DNA of 64,000 bases. It comes from Komagataeibacter medellinensis NBRC 3288 (GTDB lineage Bacteria; Pseudomonadota; Alphaproteobacteria; Acetobacterales; Acetobacteraceae). The stretch is from the NCBI RefSeq assembly GCF_000182745.2, contig NC_016027.1, forward strand, positions 2,765,001-2,829,000, read 5' to 3'. The notes below the pieces were generated by a model. The model did not search any database and was not told the origin of the DNA. It was given only the letters and a program-made list of their open reading frames with translations. The translations under genes and the position numbers were made by a program. Below are positions 17,569 through 28,193 of the stretch, in pieces (the stretch's first letter is position 1; each line of letters begins with the position of its first letter).

Positions 17569-18207
17569 ATGTGGCGCGCGACCTGTCTTGTGCTGGGGGC
17601 GGCTGTGCTGGCTGTCTCCACTCCGGTCCATGCCGTGTCCCTGCCCGATACCCCGCTCAACCGCGCACGCGCACAGATGGCCGTGCAGGAACTGGAAATT
17701 ATGCTGCTGACCCACCCCAGCGCCACCCTTGCGCTGGAGGCGTGGTGCACCACCCACCACCTGGCCGATAGCCCGGTCGTGACAGCACGTAAGATGACGG
17801 TGGCCGAGCCTGACGATGCGCCCCCTGCCGTGCGCGCCAACCTGGGTGTTAGCGCCACGCAACGGGTACGACACCGACAGGTGCAGCTTGTCTGTGGCGC
17901 GCATGTGCTTTCGGTGGCCGATAACTGGTATGTGCCCGATCGGCTCCCGGCACAGATGAATGTCATATTGGAACAGACCGATACATCATTCGGTCATGTG
18001 GTGGCACCGCTGCATTTTTCACGCACCCGTCTGGAGTTCGACCGCCTGTGGTCTCCATGGCCGGGCCTGATGCCTGCGGCCAGCCTTGCCGTGCCCGCGA
18101 TAATCGTGCGCCAGCGCGCGGTGCTGCATGATGAACACGGCCAGCCCTTTAGCGAAGTTGTGGAAACCTATACCGATCAGACGCTTGATTTCCTGTCCGC
18201 TGGCTAG
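17569..18207 (+). CDS. secreted protein resembling the UbiC/chorismate-lyase fold
   Basis: A 212-residue protein beginning 8 nt after the bglxA stop with GAGGCGG as ribosome-binding site, so the two are translated together. MWRATCLVLGAAVLAVSTPVHA is a signal peptide. The pattern HPSATLALEAWC, then VRHRQVQL, ADNWYVPDRL, SFGHVVAPL...RTRLEF and PFSEVVETY resembles the chorismate-lyase/UTRA fold, including an Arg and a Glu near the expected ligand site. A periplasmic location does not fit ubiquinone synthesis, so the function is unknown. The resemblance is by eye and could be superficial. Confidence 0.55.
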   Translation: MWRATCLVLGAAVLAVSTPVHAVSLPDTPLNRARAQMAVQELEIMLLTHPSATLALEAWCTTHHLADSPVVTARKMTVAEPDDAPPAVRANLGVSATQRVRHRQVQLVCGAHVLSVADNWYVPDRLPAQMNVILEQTDTSFGHVVAPLHFSRTRLEFDRLWSPWPGLMPAASLAVPAIIVRQRAVLHDEHGQPFSEVVETYTDQTLDFLSAG

Positions 18208-18210
18208 CAG

Positions 18211-18342
18211 GCTGTCGGATTGGGATTTTTTACGCAACAACATTGCTTGAATTATGAAAATCATAGAATTTTCGACGTAACGAACAGGAATATGTTTTCA
18301 TAAGTTATGAATAATATCCATTTTAGTTTCCAATCCGACAGC
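18211..18342. mobile_element. MITE-like element with 13-bp perfect terminal inverted repeats
   Basis: GCTGTCGGATTGG at 18211-18223 is the exact reverse complement of CCAATCCGACAGC at 18330-18342. The 106 bp between them are AT-rich, unlike the neighbourhood, and encode nothing. This is the form of a non-autonomous insertion element. A target duplication is not clear; CTAG occurs a few bases outside both ends (18204-18207 and 18347-18350). No related transposase is in the window. Confidence 0.6.
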
Positions 18343-18348
18343 TTTTCT

Positions 18349-18453
18349 AGAGTATATCCTGTTTGAATGCATGTCTCCAAACAGGTGGAGATACTTTAAA
18401 AACAATAAACTAGAACATTGTTGCCAAACCGGTTTCCGGTGGAGCTGCTCTGG
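18349..18453. repeat. intergenic repeat family B, copy 1
   Basis: A 105-bp element: CCTGTTTGAATGC, then CCAAACAGG, AAAACAATAAAC, AGAACATT and CCGGTTTCCGGTGG to GCTCTGG. It shares order and sequence with the copies at 36842 and 45609. It is the most diverged of the three and abuts the MITE-like element. Confidence 0.7.
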
Positions 18454-18525
18454 CGGCCTGTCTTGCGGCGTGAGGACAGTGGCGTTACGCCAGTATATGG
18501 CCCGTTACCCGAGCAAGGACAGCCC

Positions 18526-18984
18526 ATGACAGACCTGCGAGATCCCACCACGCCCGCTGATGATGTGCGGCGCGTACTGGGTTTGCAACCTCACCCCGAA
18601 GGCGGCAGTTACCGCGAGATATGGCGTGATACGCCCGACGATGGTACGCGGGGCGCGGTCTCGACCATTACCTTCGTGCTGGCAGCAGGCGAGCGTTCGC
18701 ACTGGCATCGGGTGGATGCAGCGGAAATCTGGTGCTGGCAGGGTGGTAGCCCTCTTGTGCTGGAAATTGCCATGGGAGCCGGGGCACCGGTTACGCAGGT
18801 CGTACTCGGCCCGCTACCGGAGCAGGGGCAGGTGCTGCAGGCGGTCGTGCCAGCGGGGGCATGGCAGGCAGCGGCCAGCCAGGGGGGCTGGAGCCTGATG
18901 GGGTGCCAGGTTGCGCCCGCCTTTCAGTTCAGCAGCTTTGAACTGGCTCCCCCTGACTGGTTGCCAGAAAGGGCACGCGCATGA
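18526..18984 (+). CDS. cupin-family protein (DUF985)
   Basis: A 152-residue protein with the DUF985 cupin pattern: LGLQPHPEGGSYREIWRD, then AGERSHWHRVDAAEIWCWQGG and the C-terminal VAPAFQFSSFELA. The His residues of SHWHRV and the Glu of AEIW would face the cupin pocket. The family is cytoplasmic and of unsettled function, possibly a small-molecule epimerase or binding protein. I start at ATG 18526; the open frame upstream runs into repeat B. Its stop overlaps the start of the NUDIX gene (ATGA), so they form an operon. Confidence 0.85.
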   Translation: MTDLRDPTTPADDVRRVLGLQPHPEGGSYREIWRDTPDDGTRGAVSTITFVLAAGERSHWHRVDAAEIWCWQGGSPLVLEIAMGAGAPVTQVVLGPLPEQGQVLQAVVPAGAWQAAASQGGWSLMGCQVAPAFQFSSFELAPPDWLPERARA

Positions 18985-19619
18985 AGACGCCCCTCGTACC
19001 GAAATGGTTGGTCTGGGCGCGTGACCTGCAGGCGCTGGCGCAGAGTGGATTGGCCTATGCCGAGAGCCCGTTCGACCGGGAACGCTATGAAAGCATAATG
19101 AAAATCGCAGCTGATATGATGGCTACAGGTAGCAATGCGGATATGGCCCGTGTGCTGGATCTGTTTGCGGGGCAGGAGGGTTATGCCACGCCCAAGGCCG
19201 TGGTGCGTGCGGCCGTGTTCGATGCGCAGGGGCGTATCCTGCTGGTGCGCGAAGTGCTGGACCAGCACCGCTGGACCCTGCCCGGCGGTTGGGCGGACGT
19301 TAATCTTACCCCCGTTGAGAACACAATCAAAGAAGTGCGGGAGGAAAGCGGCTTCGATGTCCGTGTCACCCGACTTGCTGCCGTGTGGGACCGTGACCGG
19401 CAGGGGCATCCGCCGGGTCCGTTCTCATGCTATACGCTGTGCTTCGTGTGTGAACTGACGGGTGGCACGGCTACGACCAGTGTCGAGACATCGGAGATCG
19501 GCTGGTTTGCCGAGGGTGAGATACCCGCTGACCTGTCATTGGGCCGGGTGCTGCCTGCCCAGATCGCCCGCTTGTTCGCCCACCGTCGCCATGCTGGCCT
19601 ACCCACGGATTTTGACTGA
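18981..19619 (+). CDS. NUDIX hydrolase with N-terminal extension
   Basis: A 212-residue NUDIX hydrolase. The NUDIX box runs from GGWADVNLTPVENTIKEV to REESGF (about residues 103-126) with the metal-binding REESG core intact, though the first Gly is followed by an unusual GWADVN. The N-terminal 60 residues (WARDLQALAQSGLAYAESPFDRERYESI) match the helical domain found in NUDIX enzymes acting on ADP-ribose or related nucleotide sugars. The substrate cannot be fixed from sequence. It overlaps the cupin gene by 4 bp and is followed by a family A repeat. Confidence 0.88.
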   Translation: MKTPLVPKWLVWARDLQALAQSGLAYAESPFDRERYESIMKIAADMMATGSNADMARVLDLFAGQEGYATPKAVVRAAVFDAQGRILLVREVLDQHRWTLPGGWADVNLTPVENTIKEVREESGFDVRVTRLAAVWDRDRQGHPPGPFSCYTLCFVCELTGGTATTSVETSEIGWFAEGEIPADLSLGRVLPAQIARLFAHRRHAGLPTDFD

Positions 19620-19653
19620 GTGCGCGCGCCAAAATAACCGGTTGATGAGGAAT

Positions 19654-19728
19654 AAAAGTTTTTGGGTGCTGCTTTTTTTTAAAAGGCGGCGTTTCCTTAA
19701 AGGCTTTTTGAAAAAAGCTTCACCAGAA
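19654..19728. repeat. intergenic repeat family A, copy 2 (forward)
   Basis: AAAAGTTTTTGGGTGCTGC, a T-run, AAAAGGCGGCGTTTCC, then GGCTTTTTGAAAAAAGCTTCACCAG. Two adjacent hairpins (GC-rich stem with A/T arms, then AAGCTTTTT/AAAAAAGCTT). The remainder of the gap up to htpG (19729-19879) shows no gene and probably contains the htpG promoter. Confidence 0.75.
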
Positions 19729-19879
19729 CGTCCGGTTCATTTACGGGGTGCTTCAAAGGCCGGATACTGGAACGGTTTGTGCATCCGGGCGCGGTGCAGG
19801 TCATTGAAAAGGCCGTAAAGATTTCCATATTCAATACAAATTGTAATTCATCGTATTTCAACAGTTACAGGAACAGTCC

Positions 19880-21763
<1,884 letters not shown>

Positions 21764-21782
21764 TCTGCCTGACTGCCAGTGT

Positions 21783-21828
21783 GATCTGCCCCGCCATGCA
21801 TGCCGCATGGCGGGGCAGATCCGTTTTG
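21783..21828 (+). terminator. terminator of htpG with a 17-bp perfect stem
   Basis: GATCTGCCCCGCCATGC and its exact reverse complement GCATGGCGGGGCAGATC flank the 5-nt loop ATGCC (21783-21821), followed by CCGTTTT. The stem is unusually long. Confidence 0.8.
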
Positions 21829-21834
21829 AAGCGT

Positions 21835-21900
21835 GAAAAAATTTTTGGTGAAGCTTTTTTCAAAAAGCTTCGACGAACGCTGCCGTCCTGAAAAGAAGGG
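21835..21900. repeat. intergenic repeat family A, copy 3 (reverse)
   Basis: AAAAAATTTTTGGTGAAGC, TTTTTTCAAAAAGCTTC, then GAACGCTGCCGTCCTGAAAAG. The order GAAGC-hairpin first marks it as inverted relative to copy 2; its second hairpin is degenerate. Confidence 0.65.
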
Positions 21901-21918
21901 GTAATCTGGAAATTTTTA

Positions 21919-22705
21919 TTATTTCTTCTCAATGGTTTTTGGGGCCACAAGAATAAGCATGGGGGACCGGCGCAGTGTATCTTCCAGATCAGGCCGGCCC
22001 TGCAGGATATCGGCAGGCGGGCAGGGCTTGGCTAGATGGCGGAGCCGGAAGCCACAGTCGAGAAGCGTGTTGACGTAGGTTTCCATCGTGCAGTGGTATT
22101 TGATTACCCCATCAACAAACCATGACGTGCTGCGCGCAGCCCTGCTGCAACTAGTGGTCGGGTGGCCAGTGCAGCTTGTTGCCCTCCGCATCACGCACCC
22201 ACCCCACGGGGTGGGCGGTCTGGAGCGGATGCTCGACGGAAAAAATGAAGGTGCCGCCGGGTTTCAGGCTATCGAAAACGCGGCGCACCACGGCCGGATA
22301 ATCCGCGATGTAGTGCAGGGCAAGGGATGAAACCACAAGGTCGAAGGCCGCCTGTGCCGTCACGCAGTCCTCGATGGAGGCGTGCAGGTAGGTAATGGCC
22401 GGATCATGGGTCAGCGCGCGTGCGGCCTCGATCATGTTTGCCGATACATCCAGCGCGGTAACCCGGTCTGCGCCCTGTGCGCGGGCATGGCGGGCAAAGT
22501 CGCCAAACCCGCATCCCAGATCGAGTACGGCCCTGCCGCGCAGGTCGGGCAGCAGGCCGCGCATGGCCGGGATCTCCAGTGCGCCGTTCAGCCCCGTGTC
22601 CTGTTCACGAAGGGTGCGGTACCCTTCAAAAAAACGCGGATCATCATAAATGTTCTGCGGTGATGGGGCGGGCGCCGTGTTATGGTTTTCGTGTGAAGTC
22701 GTCAT
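21919..22705 (-). pseudogene. class I SAM-dependent methyltransferase, frameshifted
   Basis: The first frame (22705 to 22151) encodes 184 residues of a class I methyltransferase with motif I AVLDLGCGFGDFARHA, then VTALDVSANMIEAAR and YLHASIEDC. It stops at TAG directly after LHWPPDH. The expected continuation, SWFVDGVIKYH...ETYVNTLLDCGFRLRHLAKP, is present in another frame (to 21919) and ends the protein at about 245-260 residues. One extra or two missing bases near 22140-22153 explain this. The substrate is unknown. An FMN riboswitch lies directly upstream on the same strand. It could be a sequencing error, but the stop and shift are clear in the given sequence. Confidence 0.75.
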
Positions 22706-22793
22706 GTGTCATGTCTCCCCTGGTGGACTCGGTCGTCATCCAGGGCGATCACGGGCGCGCACCGATCGCCCGCATGGGCCGTGCAGCCGCCAG

Positions 22794-22937
22794 TTCTCTT
22801 CTATCCGGACTGTAACCGTCGGCTCTGGTTTCCCACCAGATCTGCTGACTCCGGCACGCAGGGCATGCCGGGCGCTCGCGGGCTTCAGGCCGTGCGCCTG
22901 TTACCGCCGGTAGGGACTTCCACCCCGCCCTGAGAAC
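22794..22937 (-). ncRNA. FMN riboswitch (RFN element)
   Basis: Read on the minus strand the element shows the conserved RFN blocks in order: TTCTCAGGGCGGGGTG, AAGTCCCTACCGGCGGTAA, GCCCGCGAGCG, AGATCTGGTGGG, CCGACGGTTACAGTCCGGAT and AGAGAA closing P1. It binds FMN and normally represses riboflavin synthesis or uptake genes. Downstream a hairpin GGGCGATC/GATCGCCC (22743-22771) and CCACCAGGGGAG at the methyltransferase start follow. CTGGTGG inside the aptamer (22833-22839) can pair with CCACCAG next to the ribosome-binding site (22720-22726). Confidence 0.92.
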
Positions 22938-23146
22938 ACTGGCACCCACAATAAGGGGAGTGCTGCAATGGCAGCAAGCCTGTGGAGACATCCATGATCC
23001 GGTTGTATGATAAAGGGACGCTGCAAGGGACCAGATCTGCCGGAATTAAAGGCGCATGGTAGATCAGGGCTTGAATAACAGCCTGCCGAATGTTTCCCTA
23101 CGCTCCCTTTTGTGTGTTCTGGCTTTTCAATGGCGGCAAGTATTAT

Positions 23147-24238
23147 ATGAAAATTGATAACGTCTCTTATCGCAGCGTATGGGTGGACACGGATGATGGC
23201 TGGTCGGTCCATATCTTTGACCAGACCCGTCTGCCGTGGTCGCTTGATATCCTGCGCCTGACCGGGCGTGACCAGGTGGCGCACGCCATCCGCACTATGC
23301 AGGTGCGTGGCGCACCGCTGATCGGGGCTGTTGCGGCCTACGGGCTGGCGCTGGCGCTGCGACATGACAGCAGCGATGCAGCCATGGAACGTGACGCGGC
23401 CCTGCTTGCGGCCACGCGGCCCACGGCGGTCAACCTTGGCTGGGCGATCCGACGCATGCTGACCCGCCTGCGCACCACGGCCGTCGCGGACCGTGCTGCG
23501 GCAGCGTATGACGAAGCCGGGCGCATCTGTGATGAAGACGTGATCCAGAACGAGGCCATTGGTCGGCAGGGCCTTGAACTGATCGTGGAAATCGCTGCCC
23601 GCCGTCCCGGCCCGGTCAATATTATGACCCACTGTAACGCTGGCTGGATTGCAACCGTGGATTGGGGCACCGCCCTTGCCCCGATCTACATGGCGCATGA
23701 CCGGGGTATTGACGTGCATGTGTGGGTGGATGAAACCCGCCCGCGCAACCAGGGGGCCTCGCTGACGGCATGGGAACTGGGGCGCCACGGGGTTAAGCAC
23801 ACGGTCATTGCCGATAACGCTGGCGGCCACCTGATGCAGCATGGCCAGGTGGACATGGTGATTGTGGGTACCGACCGCGTGACCCGCACGGGAGATGTGG
23901 CCAACAAGATCGGCACCTATCTCAAGGCGCTGGCGGCGCATGACAATGGCGTGCCCTTCTGGGTGGCGCTGCCATCTACCACCATCGACTGGACCATCAG
24001 TGATGGCGTGAAGGAAATCCCGATCGAGGAACGCAGCGGGCGGGAAGTCACCCACATACAGGGCCGGGATCAAGCAGGTCATGTGACCAGCGTACAGCTT
24101 GTGCCCGATGGCAGTGCGGCCGCCAATCCGGCGTTTGACGTGACCCCCGCGCGCCTTGTGACCGGGCTGATTACCGAACGCGGCCGCTGCCCCGCTACTG
24201 CGGACGGGCTGTGCGACCTGTTCCCCGAATACGTGTAA
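23147..24238 (+). CDS. mtnA: S-methyl-5-thioribose-1-phosphate isomerase
   Basis: A 363-residue enzyme of the methionine salvage pathway that converts methylthioribose 1-phosphate to methylthioribulose 1-phosphate; relatives act on other aldose 1-phosphates. Family blocks are [34 protein letters not shown]-type sequence (here [19 protein letters not shown], with the catalytic Cys), [17 protein letters not shown], and [24 protein letters not shown] with the catalytic Asp. I choose ATG 23147; an upstream in-frame start at 23090 would add a poorly conserved, aromatic-rich stretch. It stands alone, divergent from the riboswitch unit, and no other salvage gene is near. Confidence 0.93.
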   Translation: MKIDNVSYRSVWVDTDDGWSVHIFDQTRLPWSLDILRLTGRDQVAHAIRTMQVRGAPLIGAVAAYGLALALRHDSSDAAMERDAALLAATRPTAVNLGWAIRRMLTRLRTTAVADRAAAAYDEAGRICDEDVIQNEAIGRQGLELIVEIAARRPGPVNIMTHCNAGWIATVDWGTALAPIYMAHDRGIDVHVWVDETRPRNQGASLTAWELGRHGVKHTVIADNAGGHLMQHGQVDMVIVGTDRVTRTGDVANKIGTYLKALAAHDNGVPFWVALPSTTIDWTISDGVKEIPIEERSGREVTHIQGRDQAGHVTSVQLVPDGSAAANPAFDVTPARLVTGLITERGRCPATADGLCDLFPEYV

Positions 24239-24372
24239 GGTACGGCCCCGCAGGCCGGGGCTGCCACCTATAACCTTGACAGGCGCGGGTGGGATTGGCT
24301 TTGTCGCGCCTGCAACCGGGTGTGGCCCCATGGGGCGCACTCCCCCAAATCTGGTAGAATCAGGACAAGATC

Positions 24373-26169
24373 ATGCATCCCTATCGTACCCATAGCTGTG
24401 CGGCCCTGCGGGCTGCCGACGCCGGGCAGACGGCCCGCCTTTCTGGATGGGTACATTCCAAGCGCGATCATGGCGGCCTGCTGTTCATTGATCTGCGCGA
24501 CCATTTCGGCATGACGCAGATCGTGATCCCCGCAGGCTCCCCCGTGCTGGAAACGGCGGAGCGCGTGCGCGTGGAAAGCGTGCTGACGGTTACTGGAGAA
24601 GTCGTGCTGCGTGATGGTGCGACCAAGAACCCGAACCTGCCCACGGGCGAGATTGAACTGCGTGCGCGTGAGATCGCGGTCCAGTCCAGCGCCGACGTGC
24701 TGCCGCTACAGGTGGCGGGCAACGAGCACTACCCCGAGGACCTGCGCCTGACCTACCGCTACATCGACCTGCGGCGTGACAAGGTGCATCGCAACATCAT
24801 GCTGCGCGCGCAGGTGATCGCCAGCCTGCGCAGGCGGATGACGGATCTGGGCTTTGTGGAATTCCAGACCCCGATCCTGACCGCGTCTTCGCCCGAAGGC
24901 GCGCGCGACTTCCTGGTGCCCGCGCGCATGCATCCAGGCAAGTTCTATGCCCTGCCGCAGGCCCCGCAGCAGTTCAAGCAGTTGGCGATGGTGGCGGGCT
25001 TTGACCGCTATTTCCAGATCGCGCCCTGCTTCCGTGACGAAGCCGCCCGCGCCGACCGCTCGCCCGGTGAGTTCTACCAGCTTGATTTTGAAATGGCGTT
25101 CGCCACACAGGAAGATGTGTTCGCAACCCTTGAGCCGGTTATGGAAGGCGTGTTTCGCGAATTCGGTGGCGGCCGCATCGTAAGTGAAGGCCCGTTCGAG
25201 CGTATTCCCTATGCCACGGCCATGGCAGTCTATGGCAGCGACAAGCCTGACCTGCGCAACCCGCTCAAACTCTCGGACGTGACCGAAGCCTTCGCCGGGT
25301 CCGGCTTTGGCCTGTTTGCGCGCATCGCGGCCGATGGCGGCCAGATCCGCGCCATCCCGGCCCCCGGCGCGGGTGACCGCCCGCGTGCGTTCTTTGACAA
25401 GCTGAACAACTGGGCGCGCGAATCCGGTGCCGGCGGCCTTGGCTACATCATTTTTGCCGAAGATGGCGGCAAGGGCCCGATCGCCAAGAACCTTGAGACC
25501 GACCGGATTGAGGCCATTCGTGCCAAGACCGGCCTGAAGGCGGGCGACGCCGTGTTCTTCGTCGCGGGCAAGGGCGATGAGATGGTCAAGTTCTCCGGTG
25601 CCGTGCGCACGCGCGTTGCAACCGAACTGGACCTGATCGAACAGAATGCCTTCCGCTTCTGCTGGATCACGGATTTCCCGATGTATGAGCGCAACGAGGA
25701 AACGGGCGAGATCGATTTCTCTCACAACCCGTTCTCCATGCCGCAGGGTGGCATGGACGCGCTGCTCAATCAGGACCCGCTGACCATCAAGGCATTCCAG
25801 TACGATATCGTGTGCAACGGCATCGAACTGTCCTCTGGCGCGATCCGTAACCACCAGCCTGATGTGATGATCCGCGCCTTTGAGATCGCAGGCTATCCGG
25901 CCAGCGAGGTCGAGGCCCGCTTTGGCGGCATGCTCAACGCCTTCCGCTACGGCGCGCCGCCGCATGGTGGCTCGGCGCCGGGCGTAGACCGCATCGTGAT
26001 GCTGCTGGCCGATGAGCCGAACATCCGCGAAGTGATCCTGTTCCCGCTTAACCAGCAGGGCGAGGACCTGATGATGGGCGCGCCTGCACCGGTCGAGCCG
26101 CAGCGGCTCAAGGAACTCTCCCTTGCCCTTGACCTGCCGCGCCCTAAGCCCGGACAGGCCAAGAACTGA
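24373..26169 (+). CDS. aspS: aspartyl-tRNA synthetase, bacterial type
   Basis: A 598-residue class II synthetase. The anticodon-binding OB-fold is at the N-terminus ([21 protein letters not shown]). Motif 2 is [22 protein letters not shown]. The bacterial GAD insertion spans about 280-420, and motif 3 is [14 protein letters not shown]. His33 in KRDHGG is the residue seen in non-discriminating bacterial enzymes, where discriminating ones have Leu. This suggests it also charges tRNA-Asn, with GatCAB finishing the product; that is inference. It is followed after 5 nt by the EipB gene. Confidence 0.96.
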   Translation: MHPYRTHSCAALRAADAGQTARLSGWVHSKRDHGGLLFIDLRDHFGMTQIVIPAGSPVLETAERVRVESVLTVTGEVVLRDGATKNPNLPTGEIELRAREIAVQSSADVLPLQVAGNEHYPEDLRLTYRYIDLRRDKVHRNIMLRAQVIASLRRRMTDLGFVEFQTPILTASSPEGARDFLVPARMHPGKFYALPQAPQQFKQLAMVAGFDRYFQIAPCFRDEAARADRSPGEFYQLDFEMAFATQEDVFATLEPVMEGVFREFGGGRIVSEGPFERIPYATAMAVYGSDKPDLRNPLKLSDVTEAFAGSGFGLFARIAADGGQIRAIPAPGAGDRPRAFFDKLNNWARESGAGGLGYIIFAEDGGKGPIAKNLETDRIEAIRAKTGLKAGDAVFFVAGKGDEMVKFSGAVRTRVATELDLIEQNAFRFCWITDFPMYERNEETGEIDFSHNPFSMPQGGMDALLNQDPLTIKAFQYDIVCNGIELSSGAIRNHQPDVMIRAFEIAGYPASEVEARFGGMLNAFRYGAPPHGGSAPGVDRIVMLLADEPNIREVILFPLNQQGEDLMMGAPAPVEPQRLKELSLALDLPRPKPGQAKN

Positions 26170-26174
26170 CCTGC

Positions 26175-27071
26175 ATGCCCGGCATGCCGCCCTTCCAGCC
26201 CGCCGCCCGTGCCGGGTGGCTGGTCCATGGCTGGGTGGCTGTGGGGGTTTCGGCTGCATGGCTGTGGGCTGGTCCTGCCGATGCAGCCCCCGCCATGGCG
26301 GCCCACCGCGCGGTCTATGACCTGACGCTGGCGGCCGTAAGCGGCGGGGATGTGGTTACGGCGGAAGGCCAGTTGACCTTCGTGCTGTCGGATATGTGTT
26401 CGGCATGGTCCACCCAGCAGCAGCTACACCTGCGCACGGTGAACCGGGAGGGGGCCGAATCGCTCAGCGATTCGGATTATGCGGTGCTGGAAGACAAGGA
26501 CGGATCATCCCTTGTCTTCCGCGCCGACCAGACGGAAAACGGCCATCCCGCCCCCCGTATAGCGGGGGAGGCCCATATGGGCCGCAGGGGCGGTTCCGTG
26601 CATTACACGGCCCCCGCGCCGCATGATGTGGTGTTGCCTGCGGGCACGCTGTTCCCCGTGGGGCATACCGCCGCCATTATCGCGGCGGGGCAGGCGGGGC
26701 AGGGGGAAATTTCGCCCACCCTGTTTGATGGTACGGTGGAGACCGGCGCACTGGGCACCTATGTGTTGCTACTGGGCCATGAGGCACCGCCTGTTGCCAC
26801 CACCTTCCCCGCATTGGCCAACCTGTCAGCACAGCGGGTGCATGTAGCCTACTACAACCCCGCCACACGCGACATGACGCCGCTATTCGAGACCGGTATG
26901 CGCTACTTCACCAATGGCGTGGCTGACCGGGTGGACATGGATTTCGGCCAGTTCCGTATGGCGGGCACGCTGCGCGAGTTTCGGCTGCTGCCCATGTCGG
27001 TGCACTGTCCTGCTCCGGTCAGTGCACCTGCCGCGCCCACGCTCAGGCCGCAGCACCCGCCGCCAGCGTAA
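26175..27071 (+). CDS. EipB-family (DUF1849) periplasmic cell-envelope protein
   Basis: A 298-residue secreted protein. A signal peptide ends near PADAAPA, with MAAHRAVYDLTLAAVSGGDVVTAEGQLTF beginning the mature barrel. Two Cys, in DMCSAW and SVHCPAP, correspond to the conserved disulfide of EipB. In Brucella EipB is a spiral beta-barrel that helps maintain envelope integrity. The overall match is from memory of DUF1849. ATG 26175 and ATG 26184 are both possible starts. The 3' end overlaps the converging xth by 29 bp. Confidence 0.8.
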   Translation: MPGMPPFQPAARAGWLVHGWVAVGVSAAWLWAGPADAAPAMAAHRAVYDLTLAAVSGGDVVTAEGQLTFVLSDMCSAWSTQQQLHLRTVNREGAESLSDSDYAVLEDKDGSSLVFRADQTENGHPAPRIAGEAHMGRRGGSVHYTAPAPHDVVLPAGTLFPVGHTAAIIAAGQAGQGEISPTLFDGTVETGALGTYVLLLGHEAPPVATTFPALANLSAQRVHVAYYNPATRDMTPLFETGMRYFTNGVADRVDMDFGQFRMAGTLREFRLLPMSVHCPAPVSAPAAPTLRPQHPPPA

Positions 27072-27828
27072 TGGCCAGCGGCACATGGTCCGATGGCTGT
27101 GCCTTGCCACGTTCATCACGCGCGGGGAGGGCGGTCAGCAGCCGCTCCGCAACGCGGGGGGAAAGCAGGGCATGGTCGATCCGCAGCCCGCTGTTGCGCT
27201 GCCACGCGGCGGCCTGATAATCCCAGAACGTATAGAACCGCCCGGTGGGGTGGAGTGCGCGCAGCGCATCGGTCAGCCCCAGCCAGAGCAGTCGGCGGAA
27301 GGCGGCCCGGCTTTCAGGGCGGACCAGCGCATCGGTGGGGGGCAGGGCACCTGCAGCGTAATCTTCATCGGTGGGGCAGACATTGTAGTCGCCCATCAGC
27401 ACGAAATCCTGCCCCGCCTCCAGCATGCTACGGGCATGGAGGGCCAGCGCTTCCATGAAGGCGAGCTTGGAGTCGTATCCTGCACTCCCGCCGGAATTGC
27501 CGTTGGGCAGGTACAGGTTACCCACTACCAGGCGGCCCGTGCGGATCTCCACATAGCGGGCCTGTGGTGGGTCGGTTTCCCAGCCGGGCAGGCCGGTATG
27601 CGTGACTTCAAACGGCTGGCGCGACAGGATGGCTACGCCATTGTAGCTTTTCTGCCCGACCACGGTGCAGTCATACCCCGCCTGCGTGAACGTATCGGCG
27701 GGAAAGATGTCGGTAGCGCACTTGATTTCCTGTAGCGCCAGCACGTCGGGCTGTTCGCGGGTCAGGTAGTCCAGCACATGGTCACAGCGCTGGCGGATGG
27801 AATTGACGTTCCAGGTAACGAGTTTCAT
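27043..27828 (-). CDS. xth: exodeoxyribonuclease III (AP endonuclease)
   Basis: A 261-residue EEP-superfamily nuclease for base-excision repair, cutting at abasic sites and degrading 3' ends. The active-site motifs are present: LVTWNVNSIRQR, ALQEIKC with the metal-binding Glu, GNLYLPNGN, GDYNVCPTDED, and the C-terminal PSDHVPL with catalytic His. The start ATG at 27828 overlaps the erpA stop as TGATG, so it is translationally coupled to the Fe-S carrier gene. An in-frame extension upstream lies inside erpA and is not used. Confidence 0.93.
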   Translation of the reverse strand: MKLVTWNVNSIRQRCDHVLDYLTREQPDVLALQEIKCATDIFPADTFTQAGYDCTVVGQKSYNGVAILSRQPFEVTHTGLPGWETDPPQARYVEIRTGRLVVGNLYLPNGNSGGSAGYDSKLAFMEALALHARSMLEAGQDFVLMGDYNVCPTDEDYAAGALPPTDALVRPESRAAFRRLLWLGLTDALRALHPTGRFYTFWDYQAAAWQRNSGLRIDHALLSPRVAERLLTALPARDERGKAQPSDHVPLAITLAAGAAA

Positions 27829-28193
27829 CATGCAACCGAGAAGCTGGTGCCACACCCGCATGATGACGCGGCATTGGGGTTGCGCACGGTAAAATGCGCG
27901 CCCATCAGACTGTCATTGAAGTCCAGTTCTGCACCCGCCAGCAGGTCAAGGCTGGCCGGGTCCACCAGCACGCGCGCGGTGCCGGCGGGGATGATGACGT
28001 CATCGGCGGCAACAGTGTTATCGAGCGCGAATTTGTACTGGAAGCCATTGCACCCCCCTGCTTCAACCGCGACCCGTAGCGCGGGTTCACCTTCGGGGGT
28101 TTGGGGCTGTTCATCCAGGATCTCGCGCAGGCGGCGCGCGGCCGATTCCGATACACGGAAGCCATCGGTGGCGGGGGCGGGGGGCTGGGACAT
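27828..28193 (-). CDS. erpA: A-type iron-sulfur cluster carrier (ErpA/IscA family)
   Basis: A 121-residue protein that carries Fe-S clusters to target apoproteins. The three cluster-binding Cys are in the family arrangement: GGCNGFQYKF and, near the end, SSCGCGTSF. N-terminal helix FRVSESAARRLREIL is typical. The C-terminus and the position near xth agree with ErpA of alphaproteobacteria, but IscA or HesB naming is equally possible by sequence alone. It heads the two-gene unit with xth and is divergent from dgt across 126 bp. Confidence 0.88.
   Translation of the reverse strand: MSQPPAPATDGFRVSESAARRLREILDEQPQTPEGEPALRVAVEAGGCNGFQYKFALDNTVAADDVIIPAGTARVLVDPASLDLLAGAELDFNDSLMGAHFTVRNPNAASSCGCGTSFSVA

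Noticed and set aside
22901-24340. 479-codon minus-strand ORF opposite mtnA
   Set aside because: It covers the clearly conserved mtnA on the other strand, has no recognisable domain, and would run into the FMN riboswitch.
24706-26259. 517-codon minus-strand ORF opposite aspS
   Set aside because: Shadow of aspS; composition is His/Arg-rich and unlike a real protein.
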